NCBI GenBank assembly: GCA_003116975.1
Contig: BGKB01000009.1
Coordinates: 435,126 to 499,125 of the forward strand
Direction of reading: 5' to 3'
DNA length: 64,000 bases
Source: Aurantiochytrium sp. KH105
Lineage: Eukaryota; Sar; Bigyra; Thraustochytrida; Thraustochytriidae
The position numbers and the translations under genes were made by a program. The notes beneath the pieces were generated by a model. That model was not told where the DNA came from. It ran no database searches and saw only the letters and a list, made by a program, of their open reading frames with translations. Below, piece by piece: positions 19,454 to 29,000 of this stretch; position 1 is the first letter of the stretch, and every line of letters begins with the position of its first letter.

Positions 19454-20980
19454 CTACGTGTTTGAAAAAAACCTTCCCATGAACCCCCCAGCTGCAGCTT
19501 GGGCCGCGGCGACGCTGGACTTTTGGTCCTGCACCCATTTGACTTGGTCCGGCGAAAATCGGAGCGCGGTTGCGAGCGCCGCTTCGATCGTTTCCTTTTC
19601 CACACCTTCTCTTGCGCCCAGATACTTGAGAAAGATATTCTTGATGTACTCTCGCTCCGTGGCAGCCTGCGTTGCTGCGGCACTGTTGTCCTCATAACCG
19701 AGGGAAGAATCTACTGATGACGCGTGCGGGCTATGCATGTCTACGGCGCTGTTTGGTTGTTGCACACTGGCGGCGCGGTTTCTTTCCTCCTCCAAGAGCT
19801 TTTGGGCGTGAATTCTGAACTTGTCGTACTCGTCGCGAAGCTTGTCGTGTTGCTCAAGAAGTGAGGTATGTTTCGCGACAAGCGCGGCGTGTTCTGCGCC
19901 CGCGTCTGGGCGATGTATTGGCAATGATCGGCCTGAATGTTGCGTTTGGAGCTCTGGTTTATTGTTGTTTTCCTCCTCGCCATTCTTATTGCTTGCCGAT
20001 GCTTCAAGGTTCATGATGCGCTTGTGCAAAGCCTGCTGTTCTGCGTCTGCGTTGCGAAGGCGTCGATCGAGGTCGTTGTTTCGCTTGCGCAAGGTCGTAA
20101 CTTCTTTGGAAGAGTCGTCGAGCGCAGCCGAAAGACGCTCGATCTCGCGTCTCGAGTACTCGAGCTGCGAGTAATAGTCGTGCCCTGTAATATTGTGCTG
20201 TTTGTATTTGAGATTGTTCTCTGCAAGGCGCGTCACCTCGGCATCCTTTCGCTTCAGAGACATTTCCATTTTCATTTTGTACCTGCGGAACTTGTCCTGG
20301 GTTTCCTCGAGTGTCTTGCTGAGTTGGTCAACTCGCTGCGATAGAGTTGCCGACTCTGACTCGGAGAGGGATAAAGCTGGCATAGGAAACGGGACAGAGT
20401 TCGACCCGACACGATCAAAGACTTCCTCCTCCTCAATCCATTCGGTAACGCCTGGGGCTGTTTCGATGAGACACCAAATGAGCCCGGCGGCCTCATCACG
20501 CACGCGAAGTCGGGCAGCAATCGGACAGCGAGGCTCCTCAGGTTCGCCTTGAGCATCTTCGAGCCTTCCTTCGAGGTCTTCGATACGGCGTTGCGCGCGC
20601 CTCGTAAGGTCTTTGACTCGTTCGAGCTGTTCTTGCAGTGCTTGATTTTCCTTGCGTTGCACACCGAGCGATTCGTCACGCTGCTGCAGTTTTTTCTTCA
20701 GGTCGTCGATGGATCTTTTGGCCACGGAGAGCAGCTTTTTCAAGTAAGGCACAGACTCTTTCTTGTTGCCACCGCCAGCGGCCCCGTTGGCGACGGCACC
20801 TTGGCCAGGTGCCGCCGCAGCCACCGCAGCAGCAGCAGCAGCAGCTTGCTGCTCGTTTTGCTGCTCTTGCATTTGCTCTTGGCCCTGTTTCTGCTCTTGA
20901 TGCTCTTCCGCGAAAGCCGGAGTAGGCTCGGGCGCAGAGGCCAGCGCCGGAGCAGAGGCGCCCTCTTCGTTGGCGTCCAT
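19454..20980 (-). CDS. GRIP-domain coiled-coil golgin
   Basis: A 508-residue protein. The Gln/Ala-rich N-terminus (1-75) is disordered; long coiled coils span about 77-145, 210-330 and 370-410. The C-terminus (about 443-485) is a GRIP domain: REYIKNIFLKYLGAREG then an ALRFSPDQV-type ending. Tyr445 is at the position of the conserved Tyr that contacts Arl1-GTP in known GRIP domains. Between the coils a globular stretch (about 150-195, with AAGLIWCLIET and WIEEEEVFD) is not one I recognise. Predicted role: tethering factor recruited to the trans-Golgi by Arl-family GTPases. It is transcribed away from B9D2 and converges on the WDR27-like gene. Confidence 0.8.
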   Translation of the reverse strand: MDANEEGASAPALASAPEPTPAFAEEHQEQKQGQEQMQEQQNEQQAAAAAAAVAAAAPGQGAVANGAAGGGNKKESVPYLKKLLSVAKRSIDDLKKKLQQRDESLGVQRKENQALQEQLERVKDLTRRAQRRIEDLEGRLEDAQGEPEEPRCPIAARLRVRDEAAGLIWCLIETAPGVTEWIEEEEVFDRVGSNSVPFPMPALSLSESESATLSQRVDQLSKTLEETQDKFRRYKMKMEMSLKRKDAEVTRLAENNLKYKQHNITGHDYYSQLEYSRREIERLSAALDDSSKEVTTLRKRNNDLDRRLRNADAEQQALHKRIMNLEASASNKNGEEENNNKPELQTQHSGRSLPIHRPDAGAEHAALVAKHTSLLEQHDKLRDEYDKFRIHAQKLLEEERNRAASVQQPNSAVDMHSPHASSVDSSLGYEDNSAAATQAATEREYIKNIFLKYLGAREGVEKETIEAALATALRFSPDQVKWVQDQKSSVAAAQAAAGGFMGRFFSNT

Positions 20981-22043
20981 TTCCGCCGGCGCGCGAGGCT
21001 GCAGGCCAGTTTGGCTGACGGCAAAAAACCAAACTTATGGAATTGGAGACGACCGACCACACCTCTCCTCATCACTTCATCTATCTTCATTTGTTGGCGG
21101 ATCATCAGCCCGTGTCGATGATCTTGTGAAGATGGAAACGAGCGCTTTTGCTGGCGCTTGCTCACGCGGTCGAAGGGAGGGAGGGAGGGAGGGAGGGAGG
21201 GAGGGAAGGGGGGAAGGTAAGGAGGAAGATGAAGCAAAGTGAAGAAGATACAGGACGGCAGAGGTGAAATTAGTTGCGCAATCGAAGGTTCGCTTGCAGA
21301 GAGAGGCAAAGAGGCCTCCCCCCAAAAGACGAAATACTGAGCTAGATGTACTTTGGCATACACAAACGATAGAAACCTTAAGGTCCACAGATATCCCCAG
21401 CTGCGTTGCACATCGATAGTTGAATTTGACAAAACAATTATATGCAAAAATTGTGGTCCCCAACGTCGACCTCATGCATTGAGAGTTTGCACACATTGAT
21501 TGGCCCCAAAGTTTGTTCCAGGGCACGCATATCAAAACAGTACAGCAGATCTCTGATAGGCCTTGAGCAAGACTCATTTTTCGGATGACGACGGGATTTG
21601 GCTGTTGAATGAACATGCCGATTTTCACGAAACAGTAAACACCCAGGCCTCGCTGTCGTTGGTGGATACGACGCCATTAGCAAGAGACTCATGGCCGTCA
21701 ATGATCATGAAAAAACAAGAAATTTTTCCCCTCGAGAAATGCGCGTAGGGCGGTCCACATGACGATCGTCTATCTCGTCATGGCGACTCGCACGATGGAC
21801 GTTCTATTCGTTCTGTTCTATTATAATTTTCTTTTCTAAAACTCCGTAACGGGCAAATGGCCCAAAAGTACTAGGTGCGACGTGCGTGCCCTGTGCCTGA
21901 GCAGCGAGGACTTGCAAACTAGATGAAGCAGAGTGGAGTCCACTGCATGCCTACCTGGAAAGGTACTCGGAGGAGAACGTGGCGAAAGTTTGATTTGGCA
22001 AAGTCGCAAAGGCGACGGCAAGAGGTCCAAGTGAGGAGGGAAA
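20981..22043. other. Divergent intergenic region, GRIP golgin / B9D2
   Basis: The 1063 bp between two divergent start codons hold a GGGA/GAGG tetranucleotide tract at about 21174-21210. From about 21280 to 21850 the sequence is more AT-rich than its neighbours. Short frames are open on both strands, but none has a domain or a convincing composition. A non-coding RNA cannot be excluded; I could not fold it into a known class. Confidence 0.5.
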
Positions 22044-22859
22044 ATGAGCGACAGCGAAGAGGAGGAACGTGGCAGGCGCGAACGTCGGTCAGCGTCGTCC
22101 TCGAGCGGCAAGAAGCCACGCGAAGGACGCAAACTCCGCACGTTCACGTCTGATCAGCTTCGAAAGTCGAATGCGCACGATGATGACGGCGAAAATGAGC
22201 GCGGAACTAGCAACGCCAACTCTCATCGCGATATTGGGTCTGCGTCGAGTAAGCATGAAGGCAACGCCGACAAAGTCCAGGCAATGCGTGCGCGTATTCG
22301 TAAAAAGGAGCGCCAAGTCGCACTGCATGAGCCCGAGGTGCACGTGATTGGCGAAATTGATGGTGGAATCAACTTTGGGTCCGGGGTCTGCTGTCGTTGG
22401 CAGCTGGATTTCGGTTCCGCGTGGGAACCCTTGAGCGGCAACGTTGAAGGTCAAACTCATGTCGATTATCCCTCTGACGGAGACTCGGCCGTATGGTCGC
22501 ACCCTCTTGATGTTCACTTTTTAGCAAAAGGCATTCAAGGCTGGCCTCGGCTTCTTGTGCAAGTTTGGCAAATGGATGAATTCGGTCGCGTGCATCTGCG
22601 AGGCTACGGATTTACACACCTCCCATGTGCCTCGGGTTCGTACGAGCTCGACGTGGCAACCTGGCGACCTATGGGTACTCTCAAGGAAGAAATCGCTGCT
22701 AACTTTCTTGGCGTCACGCCGCAACTACGGGACATGGATCTCCTATTCAAGAAGGCGTGGAGCGATCGCTGTAGGCTGTCGACGACAAGTGCAGGGATCG
22801 TCCGCGTTAACGTTGACATCCTCTTGCGAAATTTCCACCTGTACAATGTAAACGCATAA
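22044..22859 (+). CDS. B9D2: B9D2, B9-domain ciliary transition-zone protein
   Basis: A 271-residue protein. The C-terminal 175 residues are a complete B9 domain: EPEVHVIGEIDGG (about 96-108), WKxLSG-like WEPLSG, EGQTHVDYP, WSHPLDVHF, KGIQGWPRLLVQVW, GRVHLRGYGF and LRNFHLYNV at the end. This order and the KGLQGWPRL-type phrase are specific to B9D2 rather than B9D1 or MKS1. B9D2 joins B9D1 and MKS1 in the ciliary transition zone, so the organism should make a flagellate stage. Animal B9D2 starts almost at EVHVIG; here about 95 charged, disordered residues (SEEEERGRRERRS) precede it and their role is unknown. ATG 22044 is the first in frame. Confidence 0.9.
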   Translation: MSDSEEEERGRRERRSASSSSGKKPREGRKLRTFTSDQLRKSNAHDDDGENERGTSNANSHRDIGSASSKHEGNADKVQAMRARIRKKERQVALHEPEVHVIGEIDGGINFGSGVCCRWQLDFGSAWEPLSGNVEGQTHVDYPSDGDSAVWSHPLDVHFLAKGIQGWPRLLVQVWQMDEFGRVHLRGYGFTHLPCASGSYELDVATWRPMGTLKEEIAANFLGVTPQLRDMDLLFKKAWSDRCRLSTTSAGIVRVNVDILLRNFHLYNVNA

Positions 22860-22917
22860 ATGAATGTTTTCCCACCCCCTCTCCATTTATCTTGCATGTC
22901 ACCTTTGACAACGACGA

Positions 22918-22965
22918 CAATACCAACAACAACAACGACAACAACAACAACAACAACAACAACGA
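22918..22965. repeat. CAA trinucleotide repeat in B9D2 3' flank
   Basis: Roughly fifteen CAA/CGA/CTA-like triplets in tandem, 60-110 bases after the B9D2 stop. They are probably in the 3' UTR. The 229 bp to the next gene contain nothing else notable. Confidence 0.75.
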
Positions 22966-23088
22966 AAGAAAAAAGGAAAGGAAGGAAAGGTATGTGTTAC
23001 TTGCGTCCCCATGCTAATGTTTGTTTCCTTTTCTCTTTTTCGACAAGGGAATAGATCGGGATGCATATCTTATCATCCGTCCTTCTGC

Positions 23089-25731
23089 CTACTTAGCGGC
23101 TCGTGTGGACTTGCCCTTTTTCTTTTTCTTGCTCGACTTATCTTTGCCCGTTTCAAATTTCCTCTTTTTCACAGATGATCCACCCTCGGCCACCGTTTGC
23201 TTTTGCACAAAAGTAGACCCTCCGGATGTTGCCTTTTTCGTAAGAACGTGAATTTGACAGCCTCGATGGTCCTTATGAACCTGGGAAGAGGGCAAGGCCT
23301 CGCATACGAAATGTTCTTTTGCAAACGAATAAAAGTCGCCCTTTAGCTGGTGCACACCGGGCGCAGCGCCGTTTCCATGACCGAGCACCACGATCGTGCG
23401 CTCATGAGCCAGTTTTTCAAGAACATTGACCAAATTCTTCCATACAGTCGTGTCCCGGCCATAGACAACGCCTGTAGCAAGAATGACATCAGCACGGTCG
23501 CGAAGACCGAGTGTTTGCAAAGGATTGTCGCAGGACCACTCGAGCGTCGCGACACGCGCGTTCGAGACTTCGTTTGTTTCGATATTGGACAGCAAAAGTC
23601 GCAAAACTTGATCGTCGCCATCTGTGGAAATGACGGAAGCACCAAGCTTGGCGGACACAATCGAGCACAAGCCCATGCCGGCACCCAGTTCCACCACGGT
23701 GGTAGTCGACTTTGTCATGTTGGAAGCAAAGGCTTCAGCAGAGGTGAGGCCGCCCGAGAGGACGTCCGCGAGTCCCTTTTGGACTGCAGCAGAGGAAAGT
23801 CTCGAAAGCCACTCGGCAAGAACAAAACTACTTTCCCAAATGGCGCCGCCCGTGGCGCCCGTGGCCCCGGTGGCCTCTCTCTTTTGCTGCAGGTTGCGAC
23901 CGCCCGCAAGAATGTGCTCGATCGAAACAGAGAAATGAGCTGCAGGGAAGTCGAACTGCTCGACGCGCGAGGCCGACGCTGCCTCTTCGAGGGCTGCGTG
24001 TCGAATGTTACTTTTATTGAGCGCGAATAGCAGCTTGCTGCATTCTTGTGAATTGAAATTCGCAAGTTTAGCCGAAGCGACGTCCCCGAGCTCCTGCATG
24101 AAAGCAGCGTCCTTGAAGCCGAGCGTCGCAAGCGCCCAGGCGAAGTTTGAAAGATCGCGAGCGTTGAAGGAATTGATGTGCTCTTTTGCTTGCGAAGCCA
24201 TCTTTTGCAAGAATGGGGCGAGCCCCGAGATCCGCGCGTTGGCGTCGGAACTGGAAAGTGCTTTTGCGAGCCCCCATACAATGTTCGCCAAATTTCGGGT
24301 CGGTATTTCTTCCATGTCAGCAAGGTTTTTCGCCACATGAAGTAGGACAGTTCCAGCATCCTTGTCGTCGCGTCCAATCTTGGCAAATGCAATGGCCAGA
24401 CTATCTGCATCTGGAGCTTTCCATGAGCGGATCGCGCGAACCAAGCCGAGGTCAATCTTGCTCACAAAGTCTGGTCGGTCGAGCTTGGCAAGTGCGAGCG
24501 CAACCGTGGAGAGGGAATGCGCGTCGAGACGGCCAGCGAGTCTCGTCGAACACTGACGTTCAAGGTCAGGAATCAGGGTGTCGAGACGAGGGTCGGAAGA
24601 CTTTACAGTGACAGCGAGCGCCCAGAGTGTCATTGAAATCTCCTGCGCATTCATGCGAAAAAGGACCCTGCGGATCGGGTCCCCAAGCGCATCAATCGGA
24701 TCAAGAACTTCATGTCCTGCTTGCTCGTGGAATCGCGCAATGGCAGACGCCAGGTTTGCAATATGCTGCGGGAGGAACTCTGCGGACTTTTTGGCAAATG
24801 TGGGCTTGAAGCTTTCGAACCAGGCCGCATCCGGGACCACGGCAAGCCGAACCTTGGAGAGGCCTGCGAGCGCATTCGCTAGTTCCTGAGCATTAAGGTA
24901 CGGTTGCGCAGCGTGGAGTCGATCAATAACATGATCCAGCTTTTGGGGCCCTAAGACTGTTGCGAGATTCCCAAGGCCATGAAGCAAGCTCCCAAGACCT
25001 TGAGGAGCAAGTCCCAGCTTTCTCTCTTCAAGTGACTGAATGAGCGAAGAAGCGAGCTCGCAAGCATTTGCTTCAGTATAGTGAAGCTTACCAAGTCCCC
25101 AAATGGTAAGTGAGACGTCAGAGGCCTGGAAGCGTGACAGATCGAATTCTGCGCCACGACGCACTGCGGCTTCAAGCAAGGAATCCATGTTGGCCGTGCG
25201 GGGATGATCTGCCCCAAGGAGCTTGGCAATGGCCCAGAGCACAGAACTTACGTGACGCGGTTCGCACGCAGCGTCCTTTTGAAGCTGCGCTTGCGTTTGA
25301 AGTAAGAGGGCATCCTCTGCAGTACCCGCGCATCTGGCTAAGGCTTGGAGGGCTGTGACGCAGTTCGCCACGGTAAACTCGTCTACCCCGCCTTTGATGA
25401 CCGCTTCGAGCTCTGGTCTTTCGCGCCCGCAGGCATGAAGGCGCTTATTGATGTCATGCGCTCTCCCTCCAGATTTACCGCCGCCCCTCGACGTCCCTGT
25501 CGAGGCGCCTCGAGAAAAGCCACGTCCTCGAGACGGTGGCGACGCAGCGTCTTGCTCGGTTCTTCCGCGACCGCGGCCTCGATTTCCGTGTCCAGGACCT
25601 CCGGCTCCGAATCCTCCGCGTCCGCGTCCGCCTCGGTCTCTGCCGCGCCCTCCTCCGCGACCGCGACCGCGACCGCGTCCGCGGCCACGGCCTCCTCCTC
25701 CTCCTCCTCGTCCACGCCCGTCGAAGGCCAT
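23089..25731 (-). CDS. RGG + OPR-like helical repeats + METTL21-type methyltransferase fusion
   Basis: An 880-residue three-part protein. Residues 1-95 are an extreme Arg/Gly (RGG) tract, typical of RNA-binding proteins. Residues about 100-600 are helical repeats of about 35-40 residues with phrases such as ASDVSLTIWGLGKL, NAQELANALAGLSKV, TRNLANIVWGLAKAL and ARDLSNFAWALATLGF, resembling the OPR/FASTK-type repeats of organelle RNA-binding proteins. Residues about 628-835 form a seven-beta-strand methyltransferase of the MTF16/METTL21 kind: IWESSFVLAEWL, SAM-binding VVELGAGMGLC (680s), STDGDD and LEWS. The usual D-x-x-Y motif reads GVVY (754-757), so its Asp is absent. A Lys-rich tail (KKKKKGK) could be a nuclear signal. 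No organelle-targeting peptide is obvious. Joint activity on RNA-bound proteins is inference. Confidence 0.7.
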   Translation of the reverse strand: MAFDGRGRGGGGGGRGRGRGRGRGRGGGRGRDRGGRGRGGFGAGGPGHGNRGRGRGRTEQDAASPPSRGRGFSRGASTGTSRGGGKSGGRAHDINKRLHACGRERPELEAVIKGGVDEFTVANCVTALQALARCAGTAEDALLLQTQAQLQKDAACEPRHVSSVLWAIAKLLGADHPRTANMDSLLEAAVRRGAEFDLSRFQASDVSLTIWGLGKLHYTEANACELASSLIQSLEERKLGLAPQGLGSLLHGLGNLATVLGPQKLDHVIDRLHAAQPYLNAQELANALAGLSKVRLAVVPDAAWFESFKPTFAKKSAEFLPQHIANLASAIARFHEQAGHEVLDPIDALGDPIRRVLFRMNAQEISMTLWALAVTVKSSDPRLDTLIPDLERQCSTRLAGRLDAHSLSTVALALAKLDRPDFVSKIDLGLVRAIRSWKAPDADSLAIAFAKIGRDDKDAGTVLLHVAKNLADMEEIPTRNLANIVWGLAKALSSSDANARISGLAPFLQKMASQAKEHINSFNARDLSNFAWALATLGFKDAAFMQELGDVASAKLANFNSQECSKLLFALNKSNIRHAALEEAASASRVEQFDFPAAHFSVSIEHILAGGRNLQQKREATGATGATGGAIWESSFVLAEWLSRLSSAAVQKGLADVLSGGLTSAEAFASNMTKSTTTVVELGAGMGLCSIVSAKLGASVISTDGDDQVLRLLLSNIETNEVSNARVATLEWSCDNPLQTLGLRDRADVILATGVVYGRDTTVWKNLVNVLEKLAHERTIVVLGHGNGAAPGVHQLKGDFYSFAKEHFVCEALPSSQVHKDHRGCQIHVLTKKATSGGSTFVQKQTVAEGGSSVKKRKFETGKDKSSKKKKKGKSTRAAK

Positions 25732-26097
25732 TTTTCCCGACGTCTTTCCTTTTTGGTTGGTGGGGGTGAGAGCGCACTGTCAATGGAGAGGCGGCCCGGG
25801 GTATAGACTGTGGAACCAGCGCTGGTGAAATTGCAGCGCCATCACAGAGACTTACACGAGCATGGCACCATCGCAAAGGGTCGCAGGGCTGGCATTCTCT
25901 CTCTATTCAGACAAGTCTTGTCGTTGTTCGGGACTTGGAGATTCTTGTTTGGATGATCCCGATGTGATCGCGTATGAAAACGTGAGATCGACCAGTTTGA
26001 TGCAGCGAGACAAAGAAAGAAAGAGGGAAAAAAGAGATTAGTTTGTTCGTATGTATACAAAATGTGATCCGAAAATGAGCAAAGAATAAAAGAAACC
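25732..26097. other. Intergenic region between two reverse genes
   Basis: The 366 bp between the stop of the SAM-MAP2K gene (26098) and the start of the RGG-OPR-methyltransferase gene (25731), both on the reverse strand. It holds the 3' UTR of the former and the promoter of the latter. I see no clear signals. Confidence 0.5.
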
Positions 26098-29000
26098 TTA
26101 GATATCGTCCTCCTGGGCCTGACGCAACTCCGAGTCAAGTCGCTTGAGTGCTTGGTCCATGTGGTTAATGACGATATCCTCGGGAAGCAAAAGCTGGTCC
26201 GCCAGCGCTCGCAATTGACAAAGATCGAGCTTGACCGCAAAAGTCTCGTCAACGGGGTCGCTCGAAGTTTTGTTGTACAGGTCACGGTAGTATGATGTGA
26301 CCGCGTCAACACAGGCATCGAGCTCACGCGTATCGAGCGCACCATTCTTGTCGCACTGTGGTGAAGCCTTGGAATCGGCGTGGCGCGGTGTCTCCTTGGC
26401 AAGACCAATGGCTCCCTCAACGAGGCCATCATGATAGACCTCGGGGTGAAGCTTTTGCATGAATGCCATTTTGAGGGCCTCTTTGGTATCGACTCGACGA
26501 TTGGTATCACGCTGCAGGCATGCAAGGATGACATCCGCGAGGCCTGGGGTAAAATCGCGCGGAAATGGCGGAAAGGCATTCTCGCGAATGGCCTCGGAAA
26601 GCTTCCAATACCCAGAGCCAATCTTGAAAGGAAACCTTCCGAGCGCAGCAGTGTAGAGCGAGAGCCCGAGCGACCAGACATCGGCCTTGAAGGAGTACTT
26701 TTCGCCTTGGATGCGCTCTGGCGACATGTACATTGTGGTGCCGAGATAGGTCGCGCATTGTGCATTTTCGTCGTCAAGGTCGCGGGAAATGCCAAAATCG
26801 GCCAGCTTTACGACCCCGGAAGCGGAGATGAGCAAGTTGGATGGCTTGATGTCGCGATGGAGCTGGTTAAGGCGATGCAAATACGAGAGACCCGAAAGGC
26901 AATGCATGGCCACGTAGCCAAGTGTCTTGCTGTCGAGAGGCTTGCCCTTATCGACAATGTCCTGGAGCGTGCCGCCCGCCATGTATTCAAAGACGAGAGA
27001 GCTAGTTCCAACCTGAGCGTTGACAAAGGAGTCAAAAAATTGAACCACGTTTGGAGATTCGAGTCCGTAGAGAAAAAAGTTGAGCTCGCGACGCATTTGC
27101 TTGCGCTGGTGCTTATCGTTGACAACAACCTGTTTGACAGCGACAATCTGGAGGGAGGGAACGTGCAGGGACTTGACGACTGTGCCTCCAGCTCCGCCCC
27201 CGAGTTTACCGATCTGTACGAGACCTTCTTCCATGCGGGTGATTTTCACCTGGGAGGCGCGAAATTGTCCGCGCTGCAGCTGACTTGCTACGGAGCGCAC
27301 GCCATTCTGATCGAGACGTCTGATGCCGGGGGCGCCCTTGAGCCCTTCCTCTGAAATGACAATATTCTCCATGTGAAGGGCGCCATCGTTGAAGGTGAAG
27401 GACTTTGTTATGTCCTCGTCAAGGTCAATGTCAATGGCGAGGGAGTGGGCTCGGCGCACGGGTTTCTTCCATGACGATTTTTTGTCACTAATGACCTCGC
27501 AGGGCCCGATCGCCTTGGCCTTGGCTTCATTTTCGCGGTCATACGCATTTTTCTGATCATCACCAGCACAGGATGCATTGTCTTGCGGGCTCACCGCGAC
27601 CTTGAGATTCAACTGCTTGTACTTGAGTGTCTTACGGTTGCCGCGCTCCTTGCGGTCGGGCGATGGCGAGAGCTGCAGAGCACGGCGAAAGCTCGATTTC
27701 TCTTCCTTGTGCTCCTCAGTGTGAGCGTGCACATGAAGACCGAGTGGGGAAGCCGAGGCTTGGCGGCGCGGCGCATCCTGGAGACCTTGGCCGTAGTCGG
27801 TACAACTTGAACTCGGAAGGGTGAGCTCGGACCGTCGTTTCACGAGTCGCGCAGGGCGCCCGGCGCGGCCTAGGCCCATGCGTTCAGCATGTCCGGGTTT
27901 ACCGCCATAGGCACTGTTGGTGCTGTTTGCGTTCTCGTCCTGGTCATAGTAGGTGTCTTTGCGTACGCGTGCGAGTTCTTCCCGCTTTCGATTCCTCGTA
28001 GGTTTCGGTGTGTTAAGGTACTGATGCGGACGTTGGGCGGTGCGTGGTTGGTCGGTCAAAGGCTGACGAAGAGGCATGAGACGTGCCGGGGGCGTGTTGC
28101 AATACTCGGACGGCCCGCGCATAAGAAGCTGCTTTTGCCAGTGCGACGTAGACGATGCCTCGGACCCAAGGCTGTGCTTTCGCGAGTGAAAGCTCTTGCT
28201 GCTGCCGTTGCCACCGCTAATGTAGTTGCGTGCATCGGCGACGGAAGACACAGAGGACGGGATGCTTCGCGGGGTTCCCTCGACATTGTCATCGGATTCA
28301 GAAAGGGAGTCGACACTTTCCCCAGATGGGGAAGACTTTCTACGCGCAGATGACATTGCGCCACCAGGACGGCGGCCTGTCGAAGAGCTGAGACCACTGC
28401 GCGGTGTCTGCAGCGCAGCGGGCTGGAATTGCTGCTGGTACTGGTGATGCGGCGGCACGGCAGGGGAAAGAGGCCCCGAAGTCTGAGCCGCAGAAAAGCT
28501 GCCCGAACTGTCGGCTGTTCCCGTGCTCGTGCTCCGTCGCCGCAACGGGCGTGACAAGGCATTGGGGCTCGATGTGCCACGAGGTCTGGATTCAGGGGGG
28601 GGATGAACTCCTCCAAGGAACTGGTCTTGATCGAGCGAGGATGCGCTCACCGTGGCAGCCGAGCTCCACCCGGAAGGCAGCGTAGAGCATGAAGCACTGG
28701 TAAGAGGTGAGTCGATGGCCGCGAAATTTTGCAACTCATCGAGAATGCCTACGACCTCGTTAAAGAGACGCTTCTTTTGTAAGCCACAACTGCGTAGATC
28801 GTCGCGGAACTCGGGCAAGTACATGTCCTGAAGGAGGCTTCGCACGAGCACGTAGCCCTCGTCGGCAAGGCGCCGCGCGCAGAGTTCCATCATGGAGCGA
28901 CAGTCTTCGTAAAGAGCGTGTTTATCATGGATTTCGTGAATGGCTTCGAGGACCATGAGCAAAAAATGGTCAATCTGCCAGTTGCAGACGGCGATGGCGC

